64,000 nt of DNA, taken from NCBI RefSeq assembly GCF_001625365.1, contig NZ_LJJF01000001.1:4351001-4415000 (forward strand). Direction: 5' to 3'. The position numbers and the translations under genes were made by a program. Within the stretch, counting starts at the first letter, position 1, and the number at the start of each line of letters is the position of its first letter. Shown in pieces: positions 40,592-49,113 of this stretch. Under the pieces are notes generated by a model, which was not told where the DNA came from, did no database searches, and worked only from the letters and a program-made list of their open reading frames with translations. Source of the stretch: Streptomyces sp. MJM8645 (GTDB taxonomy: Bacteria; Actinomycetota; Actinomycetes; Streptomycetales; Streptomycetaceae).

Positions 40592-41554
40592 ATGGCACTG
40601 GTCGGTCTGGAGGAGCTGCGCGCCGCTCGGCAGCGGATCGCGGGGGTGGCCGTGCGCACCCCGCTGGTTCCCGCCCCGTGGGCGGACGAGGGGGAGCGCC
40701 GGCTCTGGCTGAAGCCCGAGAACCTCCAGCCGACCGGGGCCTTCAAGACCCGCGGCGCGTACAACCGGCTGGCCGCGCTCACCGAGGCCGAGCGGGCCCG
40801 CGGCGTGGTCGCCCAGTCGAGCGGCAACCACGCGCAGGCGGTGGCGTACGCGGCGGCGCTGCTCGGCATCAAGGCCGTGATCGTGATGCCGGACACCTCG
40901 CCGGCGGTGAAGGTGGAGTCCACCCGGGGGTTCGGCGCCGAGGTGGTCCTGGTGTCGCCGGAGGAGCGGGACACCCTGCCCGCCGAACTGGCCGAGCGGC
41001 ACGGCTACGTCTGGGTGCCGCCGTACGACGACCCGTTCATCATCGCGGGTCAGGGCACGGTCGGCCTGGAGATCGCCGAGGACGCCCCGGCCGGGCTGGA
41101 CACCGTCCTGGTGCCGGTCAGCGGCGGCGGCCTGATCTCCGGGACGGCGGCCGCGCTCAAGCTCACCCGCCCGGGCATCCGGGTGATCGGCGTGGAACCG
41201 GAGCTGGCCGCCGACGCGCAGGCCAGCTTCCGGGCCGGCCGCCGGCTGGCCTGGCCGGTCGCCGACACCTACCGGACCATCGCGGACGGCCTGCGCACCC
41301 CGTCGGTCGGCGAGCTGCCCTTCGAGCACCTGACCGCGTACGTGGACGACATCGTCACCGTCACCGAGGACGAGATCCGCGCCACCGTCGCCCTGCTGGC
41401 CCGCCGCGGCCGGCTGGTCGCCGAGCCCTCCGGCGCGGTCGCCCCGGCGGCCTACTTCCACCGCGCCGCCGAGACCGGGGGCCGGACGGTCGCGGCCGTG
41501 GTCAGTGGTGGCAACATCGACCCTGCACTGCTCGCTGAGCTGCTGTCGGCATAG
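40592..41554 (+). CDS. PLP-dependent threonine/serine dehydratase-like enzyme
   Basis: 320 residues, three bases after the Lrp gene. The PLP lysine is Lys52 in QPTGAFKTRGAYNRL; the substrate/phosphate loops SSGNHAQAVAYAA and SGGGLISGTAAA are intact. The length lacks the C-terminal ACT-type regulatory domain of biosynthetic IlvA, so it resembles catabolic threonine/serine dehydratase or serine racemase. Reaction: threonine to 2-oxobutyrate, or serine to pyruvate. It shares a transcript with the Lrp regulator. Confidence 0.92.
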   Translation: MALVGLEELRAARQRIAGVAVRTPLVPAPWADEGERRLWLKPENLQPTGAFKTRGAYNRLAALTEAERARGVVAQSSGNHAQAVAYAAALLGIKAVIVMPDTSPAVKVESTRGFGAEVVLVSPEERDTLPAELAERHGYVWVPPYDDPFIIAGQGTVGLEIAEDAPAGLDTVLVPVSGGGLISGTAAALKLTRPGIRVIGVEPELAADAQASFRAGRRLAWPVADTYRTIADGLRTPSVGELPFEHLTAYVDDIVTVTEDEIRATVALLARRGRLVAEPSGAVAPAAYFHRAAETGGRTVAAVVSGGNIDPALLAELLSA

Positions 41555-41606
41555 GCGTACGCTCGGGTCCGGCAAGGAATCGAAGTCGGAGGAGGCGGGG
41601 CACCGC

Positions 41607-42770
41607 ATGGACGCAGGGCTGAAGCGCGAGCTGGAGGCGAAGGTCTACGCGGGTGAGCGGCTGACCCGCGAGGACGGGATCGCGCTCTACGAGAGCGACG
41701 ACCTGGCCTGGCTGGGCGGTCTGGCCCACCACGTGCGGACGCGGAAGAACGGCGACGTCGTCCACTTCAACGTCAACCGCCACCTCAACATGACCAACGT
41801 GTGCAGCGCGTCCTGCGCGTACTGCTCGTTCCAGCGCAAGCCGGGCGAGAAGGACGCCTACACGATGCGCATCGAGGAGGCCGTCCGGCTCGCCAAGGCG
41901 ATGGAGGTCGACTCCCTCACCGAGCTGCACATCGTCAACGGCCTGCACCCGACCCTGCCCTGGCGCTACTACCCGCGCTCGCTGCGGGAGCTGAAGGCGG
42001 CCCTGCCGAACGTCTCGCTGAAGGCCTTCACCGCCACCGAGATCCACTGGTTCGAGAAGATCAGCGGCCTGCCCGCCGACGAGATCCTGGACGAGCTGAT
42101 CGACGCCGGCCTGGAGTCGCTGACCGGCGGCGGCGCGGAGATCTTCGACTGGGAGGTCCGCCAGCACATCGTCGACCACGACACCCACTGGGAGGACTGG
42201 TCGCGGATCCACCGCCTCGCCCACAGCAAGGGCCTCAAGACGCCGGCCACCATGCTGTACGGCCACATCGAGGAGCCCCGCCACCGGGTGGACCACGTGC
42301 TGCGGCTGCGCGAGCTGCAGGACGAGACCGGCGGCTTCCAGGTCTTCATCCCGCTGCGCTACCAGCACGACTTCCACGACTCCAAGGACGGCGTCGTGCG
42401 CAACAAGCTGATGGCCCGCACGGAGATGGCCACCGGCGCCGAGGCGCTGAAGACCTTCGCGGTCTCCCGGCTGCTCTTCGACAACGTCCCGCACGTCAAG
42501 GTCTTCTGGGTGATGCACGGCGTCACCACCGCCCAGCTGGCGCTCAGCCACGGCGCGGACGACATGGACGGCTCGGTGGTCGAGTACAAGATCACCCACG
42601 ACGCGGACAACTTCGGCACCCCGAACAAGCTGGGCCGTGACGACCTGCTCGACCTGATCCGCGACGCCGGCTTCCGCCCGGTCGAGCGCAACACCCGCTA
42701 CGAGATCATCCGCGAGTACGAGGGCCCGGACCTGGGGCGCCGCGAGGCCCCGCAGGCGATGCGCCTCTGA
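41607..42770 (+). CDS. mqnE: Aminofutalosine synthase MqnE (radical SAM)
   Basis: 387 residues from ATG 41607 with an ideal ggaggag ribosome site. The radical SAM cluster motif is VCSASCAYCSF (Cys66, Cys70, Cys73), preceded by HFNVNRHLNMTN as in MqnE/MqnC/CofH relatives. It joins 3-[(1-carboxyvinyl)oxy]benzoate with the adenosyl group of SAM to form aminofutalosine. Together with mqnL, mqnP and mqnM it shows that this organism uses the futalosine route to menaquinone. A strong terminator follows. Confidence 0.96.
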   Translation: MDAGLKRELEAKVYAGERLTREDGIALYESDDLAWLGGLAHHVRTRKNGDVVHFNVNRHLNMTNVCSASCAYCSFQRKPGEKDAYTMRIEEAVRLAKAMEVDSLTELHIVNGLHPTLPWRYYPRSLRELKAALPNVSLKAFTATEIHWFEKISGLPADEILDELIDAGLESLTGGGAEIFDWEVRQHIVDHDTHWEDWSRIHRLAHSKGLKTPATMLYGHIEEPRHRVDHVLRLRELQDETGGFQVFIPLRYQHDFHDSKDGVVRNKLMARTEMATGAEALKTFAVSRLLFDNVPHVKVFWVMHGVTTAQLALSHGADDMDGSVVEYKITHDADNFGTPNKLGRDDLLDLIRDAGFRPVERNTRYEIIREYEGPDLGRREAPQAMRL

Positions 42771-42783
42771 CCGGAGAACTCCC

Positions 42784-42813
42784 CCGCCGCCCGGGCCCCG
42801 GCCCGGGCGGCGG
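42784..42813 (+). terminator. Terminator after mqnE
   Basis: 13-base perfect arms (42784-42796 and 42801-42813) with a 4-base loop, followed by cgtttcttc. It lies 14 bases past the stop codon. Confidence 0.85.
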
Positions 42814-42882
42814 CGTTTCTTCACCGCCCCCGCACCCGCCCCGGGTTTACCAACCGGTACACCGTTTGGCAGGATCGGCGGT

Positions 42883-44151
42883 ATGTCCGGTTCTCATCGC
42901 GCCACCACGTACCCGTCGTACGAGCCGATAGCGGAGCCGGTGTACGGGGTGCCGCAGCAGCCGTACGGGGCGGGTGAGCCGTACCGGCAGCCCGTCCGGC
43001 AGGACCACTACGGCGAGTACGGGCAGCTCCCGCAGGCCCCTGACGGGTACTTCGAGGCGTACGAGCAGCCGTTCCAGCCATCCCAGCCGTTCCAGCCGTA
43101 CGCCGCCGGGCCCGACCCGCTCGTCGCCCCCGGGCCGGTCTACACCCCCGGGCCGGCGTACGACGCCGAGCCGGTGTACGCCCCCGAGTCGGTGTACGAC
43201 GCCGAACCGGTGTACGCGTTCGAGCCGGAGCCCGTCCGGCAGCCCACGCCCCCGCCCGTGGCGGCGCCCGTGGGTGCCCGGGCGGCCGCCCGGGCGGCCG
43301 CCCGGGGGCACCGCCGGAAGGCGAAGAAGAAGCGTCACGGCAAGGCGGTGATGGCCGGCACCGCGCTGCTGGTCGCGGCCGCCGCCGGCTGGTACACCGT
43401 CGGCCAGGACGACGCCAAGCCCGTCGCCGCAGCCGCCGACGGCCCCGGCCCGGAGGGCGTCAGCACGCCCGACCAGCCGGCTCCCGCCGCCCGGGCCGCC
43501 GCCGACCGGCAGACCCAGCCCCCGGCCGCCGACCGCAGCCAGGTCCGTGCGGACGGCTCGGTCGCCGCGATACCCGGCCTCGGCGCCGACTTCGTCGCGA
43601 AGATACCCACCGAGACCACCCAGGTGGTGCTCGCCTCCGGCCAGGACAAGAACGGCAACAAGAACACCGTCACCCTCTGGACCCGCACCCCCGAGGGCCG
43701 CTGGCTGGCCGGCGAGACCTGGCAGGGCCACAACGGCAACAACGGCTGGACCGCCGACCACAACGAGGGCGACCTGCGCAGCCCGATCGGCGTCTTCGCG
43801 CTCTCCGACGCGGGCGGCCGCAAGGCCGACCCGGGCAGCAAGCTCCCGTACGACAAGGACCCGAGCTTCGTGGTCTCCGGGACGGGCTTCTTCGGCGACC
43901 AGCTGGCCGGCTCCTTCGACTACGTGGTCGCGATCAACTACAACCGGGTGCCCGGAAACTCCCCGCTGGACCCGCGCCGCCCGATGGGGGCGAAGAAGGG
44001 TGGCGGGATCTGGATCCACGTCGACCACGACGGCCCCACCCACGGCTGCGTCTCGATCCCCGAGGACAAGATGGCCGAGCTGATCCGCACCCTGGACCCG
44101 GCGGCCCACCCGGTGATCGTGATGGGCGACGCCGCCTCGCTGTCCGCCTGA
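42883..44151 (+). CDS. Membrane-anchored L,D-transpeptidase-like (YkuD) protein
   Basis: 422 residues. Residues 1-~145 are a cytoplasmic Tyr/Pro/Gln-rich region with degenerate repeats (YDAEPVYAPESVYDAEPVYA) and a basic stretch (RRKAKKKRHGK). One membrane segment follows (~155-172), then an extracytoplasmic domain. The YkuD-type catalytic motif is WIHVDHDGPTHGCVSIPEDK (His387, Cys389). These enzymes make 3-3 cross-links in peptidoglycan or attach proteins to it. The spacing between the usual histidine and SHGC-like motif is loose, so activity needs testing. ATG start with an upstream gg-rich leader. Confidence 0.8.
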   Translation: MSGSHRATTYPSYEPIAEPVYGVPQQPYGAGEPYRQPVRQDHYGEYGQLPQAPDGYFEAYEQPFQPSQPFQPYAAGPDPLVAPGPVYTPGPAYDAEPVYAPESVYDAEPVYAFEPEPVRQPTPPPVAAPVGARAAARAAARGHRRKAKKKRHGKAVMAGTALLVAAAAGWYTVGQDDAKPVAAAADGPGPEGVSTPDQPAPAARAAADRQTQPPAADRSQVRADGSVAAIPGLGADFVAKIPTETTQVVLASGQDKNGNKNTVTLWTRTPEGRWLAGETWQGHNGNNGWTADHNEGDLRSPIGVFALSDAGGRKADPGSKLPYDKDPSFVVSGTGFFGDQLAGSFDYVVAINYNRVPGNSPLDPRRPMGAKKGGGIWIHVDHDGPTHGCVSIPEDKMAELIRTLDPAAHPVIVMGDAASLSA

Positions 44152-44340
44152 CCCCGGCGTTCCGACCCCGGCCCGACCCCGACCTGCCCCCGGCCTGACT
44201 GCGGCGTTCCGGGGGCGTCCGTACGGTGTTCCGGGCGGTGTCGGCCCCGTCATCGGCGGCGGTGCCCGCCCCCTCGTCCGTATCGGCGTCGATCCCGGCG
44301 CGCCCGGAGGCCAGTCGCCGCAACGCCCCTTGTCGGGCTC

Positions 44341-44368
44341 CTACAGATCACGGGGGCGGATCCTGTAG
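44341..44368. promoter_or_regulatory. Imperfect palindrome upstream of the KAS III gene
   Basis: ctacagatc and gatcctgtag flank nine G-rich bases; the arms are complementary apart from one extra C. The site lies 47 bases upstream of the start codon. Function unknown. Confidence 0.3.
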
Positions 44369-44414
44369 CCGGGCGCGCCCCGCTGACCAGTGGGTAACCC
44401 GGTTCCATGGCACT

Positions 44415-45359
44415 ATGAGCGGTTCGCGCATTGTGGCACTCGGCCACTACCAGCCCCCCAAGGTCCTCTCCAACGACGACCTGGAGGCGCTCGTCGACAC
44501 CAACGACGAGTGGATCCGTAGCCGGGTGGGCGTCAGAACCCGGCACATCGCCGAGGGCGAGACCCTGGTCGACCTCGCCACCGAGGCCGCGCAGAAGGCG
44601 CTCGCCAAGAGCGGCCGGACGGCCGACGAGATCGACCTGATCGTGGTCGCCACCTGCACCGCGATCGAGCGCAGCCCCAACACCGCCGCCGCCGTGGCCG
44701 CCCGGCTCGGCGTCCGGGCGCCCGCCGCGTACGACATCAACACGGTCTGCTCCGGCTTCTCGTACGCCCTGGCCACCGCCGACCACGCGATCCGGGCCGG
44801 CGCGGCGCGCCGCGCGCTGGTGATCGGCGCCGAGCGGATGTCCGACACGCTGGACTGGACCGACCGCACCACCTGCGTGATCTTCGGCGACGGCGCCGGC
44901 GCCGCGGTGGTCGAGGCCCAGGAGGACGGTGCCGAGCCCGGCATCGGCCCGGTGGTCTGGGGCTCCGAGCCGGAGAAGGGCGACGCCGTGGTGATCACCG
45001 GCTGGGACCCGGTGATCAGCCAGCAGGGCCAGTCGGTGTTCCGCTGGGCCACCACCCAGCTCGCCCCGCTGGCCCGCCGGGCCTGCGAGCAGGCCGGGAT
45101 CGACCCGTCGGAGCTGAAGGGCTTCGTGCCGCACCAGGCCAACCTGCGGATCATCGACTCGATCGCCGCCAAGCTGGGCCTCACCGACGCGGTGGTGGCC
45201 CGGGACGTGGTCGACTCCGGCAACACCTCGGCCGCCTCCATCCCGCTGGCCTTCTCCAAGCTGGTCGAACGCGGCGAGCTGTCCCCGGGCGACCCGGTCC
45301 TGCTCTTCGGCTTCGGCGGCGGGCTCGCCTACGCCGGCCAGGTGGTCCGCTGCCCCTGA
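44415..45359 (+). CDS. Beta-ketoacyl-ACP synthase III (FabH-like)
   Basis: 314 residues from ATG 44415. The Cys-His-Asn triad is complete: Cys112 in DINTVCSGFSYAL, His240 in VPHQANLRI, Asn270 in DSGNTSAAS. FabH condenses acyl-CoA with malonyl-ACP to start fatty-acid synthesis. It is not next to fabD-acpP-fabF, so it is a paralogue of the housekeeping gene and may prime a special fatty acid or a polyketide. The closing FGFGGGLAYAGQVVRCP is typical. A very strong hairpin follows. Confidence 0.93.
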   Translation: MSGSRIVALGHYQPPKVLSNDDLEALVDTNDEWIRSRVGVRTRHIAEGETLVDLATEAAQKALAKSGRTADEIDLIVVATCTAIERSPNTAAAVAARLGVRAPAAYDINTVCSGFSYALATADHAIRAGAARRALVIGAERMSDTLDWTDRTTCVIFGDGAGAAVVEAQEDGAEPGIGPVVWGSEPEKGDAVVITGWDPVISQQGQSVFRWATTQLAPLARRACEQAGIDPSELKGFVPHQANLRIIDSIAAKLGLTDAVVARDVVDSGNTSAASIPLAFSKLVERGELSPGDPVLLFGFGGGLAYAGQVVRCP

Positions 45360-45400
45360 CGGCGCGGGGCACCTAGGGCCCCTGAGGGGCGGGAACGCGA

Positions 45401-45452
45401 ACATGCCGGTGGGCGGGCACCCTGTGTGAGGGGTGCCCGCCCACCGGCATGT
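45401..45452. terminator. 22-base-stem hairpin between KAS III and a convergent TetR gene
   Basis: Perfect arms 45401-45422 and 45431-45452 with an 8-base loop (tgtgtgag). It ends both convergent transcripts, though the TetR stop is 117 bases further on. Confidence 0.88.
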
Positions 45453-45568
45453 CTGGCGCGCGTGCGGTACGTCGGCGGACCTCCCCCGAGGACACGGCCG
45501 CCGTCCGTCGTACCCCGGACAGGAGGCCGGGGCTGCGCGCGGAGCGGATGGTCGGTTGAGCGGATGGT

Positions 45569-46216
45569 CTACTTGGGCGGCTTCTTGCCGGTGACGCCCA
45601 GGTACACCAGGGGAGCGAGGTTGGGCTTGAGGTCCTTGACCTTGACGCCCCAGGCGGTGAAGGCCTTCTGGTGCTCGGCCGCCGAGGCGAGCAGCGAGAC
45701 CAGGGCCCCGGCGACGGCGTTCGGGTCGAGCGACTTGTCGGCCTGGCCCTTCGCCTGGAGTTCCTTGACGGCCTCCGCGAGCGGCTTGGCGACCGCGTTG
45801 AGGACCGTCATGCGGATCTTGAAGAACCGCTTGTCCCCTTCGGCGGCACCGAGCGTGACCACTCGGAGAATGGCGTCGTTCTTGCGCCAGAAGGCGAGGA
45901 ATCCGTCGACCAGTTCTTCCGAAGTGGTCGGACCGGACTTCCCTGCCCAGGACTTTCCGGCCACCAGCTCTTTGAGGGTGTCGGCGTCCTTGGCCATTTC
46001 CTCGGCGATTTCGAGGACAGCGCCCTCGACATCCGGGAAGTACTGGTAGAAGGTCGCGGGGGAGGTACCCGCCATACGGGCGACGTCGATGACCTTGACG
46101 TCCCGGTACGGCGACGTGCTGAGCATCTCGCGGAGGCAGTCGAGCAGCTTCTGCCGCGTTTCCTGTCCGCGTCGCCCGGCGACGCGACCGTCGACGGTGC
46201 GAACTTGTCCTGTCAT
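45569..46216 (-). CDS. TetR-family regulator next to afsK
   Basis: 215 residues. The N-terminal HTH is RQKLLDCLREMLSTSPYRDVKVIDVARMAGTSPATFYQYFPDVEGAVLEI; the C-terminal domain is helical and basic near the end (KVKDLKPNLAPLVYLGVTGKKPPK). A TetR gene of this kind lies near afsK in other streptomycetes, as I recall. It is divergent from afsK across 436 bases. Ligand and targets are unknown; fatty-acid or acyl-CoA control is possible because of the KAS III neighbour. Confidence 0.92.
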   Translation of the reverse strand: MTGQVRTVDGRVAGRRGQETRQKLLDCLREMLSTSPYRDVKVIDVARMAGTSPATFYQYFPDVEGAVLEIAEEMAKDADTLKELVAGKSWAGKSGPTTSEELVDGFLAFWRKNDAILRVVTLGAAEGDKRFFKIRMTVLNAVAKPLAEAVKELQAKGQADKSLDPNAVAGALVSLLASAAEHQKAFTAWGVKVKDLKPNLAPLVYLGVTGKKPPK

Positions 46217-46652
46217 GCCGTCAGCTTACCGTGGCACGATCTTGGCGCGATTCGGTGATGCGACTATTACTCCGCACGGGGGGTTGCTATAGGGGCATGA
46301 ACCACTTCGGACGGATATTCACCGCGCTCCGCAGGCGTCGTTGAAGCCCCCCCGTGTGCCTTTGACCCCACAGCGTGACGGCGAGTCCGCTGAGGGGTGA
46401 TCGAGTGACAGAGCGTGACGACTGGCGGCGTCGGAAGATCGGCGCCGAAGGGGAGGGTCCGGGCGTCCGGGTGCAAGCCGCGGCCGGAACGGGCGTCAGA
46501 ATCCGGCCGTTCCGTCATCACCGGCCGGACGGCGGCGCTCCCGGGGCGGCCGTCGGCTCTGGGCGGGGGAGGTTGGAGATGGGCCGGGCGGCATTGGAGA
46601 ATCGGGTCCGGCACCACGCGGCGGGTGCGGAAAACGGGGAGGTGGCAGCGGA
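46217..46652. other. 436-base divergent region upstream of afsK
   Basis: No substantial gene is seen. A 16-codon frame at 46297-46344 (MNHFGRIFTALRRRR) has an agggg ribosome-site-like stretch just upstream and could be a leader peptide, but its length makes chance likely. The region does not encode a KbpA-like AfsK-binding protein. Promoters for both flanking genes should be here. Confidence 0.45.
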
Positions 46653-49064
46653 GTGGACCAGCTGACGGCGCACGATCCGAGGCGGATCGGGCCCTTCGAG
46701 GTGCTGGGGCGGCTCGGCGCGGGTGGGATGGGGCTGGTCTACCTGGCGCGCTCCGCCTCCGGCCGGCGGGTGGCCATCAAGACCGTCCGGGGGGAACTGG
46801 CCGAGGACGAGCTGTTCCGCGTCCGCTTCGCCCGCGAGATCGAGGCGGCCAAGACGGTCGGCGGTTTCTACACCGCGGCCGTGGTGGACGCCGACGCGGA
46901 CGCCCGGGTGCCCTGGCTGGCCACCGCGTACATCCCGGCCCCCTCGCTGGAGGACCTGGTCGAGGAGTGCGGTCCGCTGCCGGTGGACGCCACCCGCTGG
47001 CTGATCGCGGGCATCGCCGAGGCGCTGCAGTCCATCCACGCGGCCGGGCTGATCCACCGGGACCTCAAGCCCTCCAACGTGCTGGTGGTCGAGGACGGCC
47101 CGAAGGTGATCGACTTCGGCATCGCCTCCGGCGTCTCCAGCACCCGGCTCACCATGACCAACGTCGCGGTCGGCACCCCTGCCTACATGTCCCCCGAGCA
47201 GGCCAAGGACAGCCGTAACGTCCGGGGCGCCAGCGACGTCTTCTCGCTCGGCTCGCTGATGGTGTTCTGCGCGACCGGGCACCCGCCCTTCAGTGGCTCC
47301 AACCCGGTCGAGACGGTGTTCCAGCTGCTGCGCGAGGAGCCGGACCTGTCCGGGATGCCGCGCGAGCTGATGGACCTGGTCCGCGCCTGCATGCGGCCCT
47401 CGCCCGAGCACCGGCCCACCCCGGCGCAGATCCAGGCCGAACTGGCCCCGCACCTGTTCTCCCGGGACGACGCCGCCGGCGAGGTCGGCGACTGGCTCCC
47501 CGTGAACGCGCTGGAGCTGATCGAGCGCAAGCGCGGCCGCCGCCCGAGCGCGCCGCCCCGGGCCGTCCAGCTGCCGGGCGGCGCGCCGCCGCCCCCGGCC
47601 GGGCCGCCGCAGGCCGGCCCGCTCCAGCCCCACCAGCCGCCGCAGCCGCACCAGCCGGTCCCGGTGCAGCGCCCCGGCCTGGACGACCCGCGCACCCACC
47701 CGGGCGGGGGGCACGCGCCGCCGCCGTCCGGGCCGGTGCACACCGGGCGGAGGCCGGGCCCGGTGTCCGACGGCGAGATCCCGACCGCGAAGATCGCCTC
47801 CCCCAACAAGCACCGCGCGCCGGGCGGCGGCGGGGCCGTCGAGGTGCGGCTGTCCGGAGCCTCGGTGCGGATAGGCCCCGGGCCGCGGGCCGAGCACGAG
47901 CAGCCCGGCCCGGGCACCGCCCCGGCCGAGACCGACTGGGTCCGCCGGATCACCCCGCCGCCGGCGCCGGCCGCCCGCTGGCGCCCCTGGCGGTTCCGGA
48001 TGTCCAACGACGTCTGGGGCACCCCGGTGGTCGCCGACGGCACGCTCTTCGTCTCCAGCTTCGAGGTGCACGCGTTGGACATCGCCTCCGGCGAGCGGCG
48101 CTACAAGACCCGGGACGTCGCCTGGGCGCTCGCGGTGGACGCCGGCCGGGTGCACGCGGCCGACGGCCCGCACCTGTACACCGTGGACGTCGCGGACGGC
48201 ACCGAGCGCTGGCGCACCTCACTGGACGGCTGGGTCTACTCGCTCTCCGCCGCCGACGGGGTGCTGTGCTGCGGCGTCCGCGGCGGCGGCGTCCAGCTGC
48301 GCTCGGCCGCCAACGGCGCCGAGCTGTGGCGGGCCGACGACGCCCAGCAGGACTACGAGAACCCGCAGTCCGGACCGGCCCTGGTGGCCGGCGCGGCCTA
48401 CTACTACGGGGCCGGGCGGCTGCGCTGCATCGACCCGCACGGCGCCGGCCTGCGCTGGTCCTTCCCGGTCGGCGAGGACGTGCCCTCGCACCCGGTCGAG
48501 CGCGGCGGCGTGCTGTACGTGACGGCCGGCTCCCGGGTGTACGCGCTGGACGCGGCCAGCGGGGTCGAGCGCTGGCGCTTCGAGGCCCCGGTGGTGCTGT
48601 TCACCCCGCCCGCGCTGGACGCCGACGCGGTCTACGTGGCCGACTACCTCGGGACGGTGTACGCGCTGGACGCGGCCACCGGCCGGGACCGCTGGCGCGG
48701 GGTCACCGGCAACCGCCAGGGCGCCGAGCCGGTGGTGGTCGGGGACGGCATGGTGCTGGTCGGCAGCGGCGGGGTGCTGTACGCCTTCGAGGCGGCGAGC
48801 GGCCGGGAGCGCTGGCGCTACACGGCGCGCGGCGAGATCGTCGGCTCCCCGGCGGTGGCCGACGGCCTGGTGCACCTGGGCAGCCGGGACCACTCGCTGC
48901 ACACCCTGGACCTGGCGAGCGGTCAGCTGCGCTGGGAGCTCGGCACCAAGGGCGAGCTGACCGGCTCGCCGGTCGCGGTCGGCGGCCGGGTCTTCGTCGG
49001 CTCCAAGGACCGCTGCGTGTACGCGCTGGACGCCTTCTACGGCACGGCCGTCCCGGCGCGCTGA
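46653..49064 (+). CDS. afsK: Serine/threonine protein kinase AfsK with C-terminal PQQ-repeat propeller
   Basis: 803 residues, GTG start after gggaggtgg. The kinase domain (~12-270) is complete: P-loop GRLGAGGMG (22-27), Lys43 in VAIK, HRDLKPSN with catalytic Asp137, DFG at 154-156, and the activation segment SGVSSTRLTMTNVAVGTPAYM. A Pro-rich linker (~295-440) leads to a beta-propeller of PQQ-like repeats (VYALDAASGVERWRFE, VYALDAATGRDRW, LHTLDLASGQLRWEL). The opening DQLTAHDPRRIGPFEVLGRL and the WRPWRFRMSNDVWGTP junction match AfsK of S. coelicolor as I remember it. There is no membrane segment. AfsK phosphorylates AfsR and also affects hyphal branching through DivIVA. Confidence 0.93.
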   Translation: MDQLTAHDPRRIGPFEVLGRLGAGGMGLVYLARSASGRRVAIKTVRGELAEDELFRVRFAREIEAAKTVGGFYTAAVVDADADARVPWLATAYIPAPSLEDLVEECGPLPVDATRWLIAGIAEALQSIHAAGLIHRDLKPSNVLVVEDGPKVIDFGIASGVSSTRLTMTNVAVGTPAYMSPEQAKDSRNVRGASDVFSLGSLMVFCATGHPPFSGSNPVETVFQLLREEPDLSGMPRELMDLVRACMRPSPEHRPTPAQIQAELAPHLFSRDDAAGEVGDWLPVNALELIERKRGRRPSAPPRAVQLPGGAPPPPAGPPQAGPLQPHQPPQPHQPVPVQRPGLDDPRTHPGGGHAPPPSGPVHTGRRPGPVSDGEIPTAKIASPNKHRAPGGGGAVEVRLSGASVRIGPGPRAEHEQPGPGTAPAETDWVRRITPPPAPAARWRPWRFRMSNDVWGTPVVADGTLFVSSFEVHALDIASGERRYKTRDVAWALAVDAGRVHAADGPHLYTVDVADGTERWRTSLDGWVYSLSAADGVLCCGVRGGGVQLRSAANGAELWRADDAQQDYENPQSGPALVAGAAYYYGAGRLRCIDPHGAGLRWSFPVGEDVPSHPVERGGVLYVTAGSRVYALDAASGVERWRFEAPVVLFTPPALDADAVYVADYLGTVYALDAATGRDRWRGVTGNRQGAEPVVVGDGMVLVGSGGVLYAFEAASGRERWRYTARGEIVGSPAVADGLVHLGSRDHSLHTLDLASGQLRWELGTKGELTGSPVAVGGRVFVGSKDRCVYALDAFYGTAVPAR

Positions 49065-49071
49065 ACCGGCG

Positions 49072-49099
49072 CGGCGGCGGGGCGGGCGCCCCGCCGCCG
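49072..49099. terminator. Hairpin between convergent afsK and galE
   Basis: GC-only inverted repeat (cggcggcggggcg and its complement) with a minimal loop, eight bases after the afsK stop and 15 before the galE stop. Confidence 0.7.
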
Positions 49100-49113
49100 T
49101 CGGACGCGTCCGA

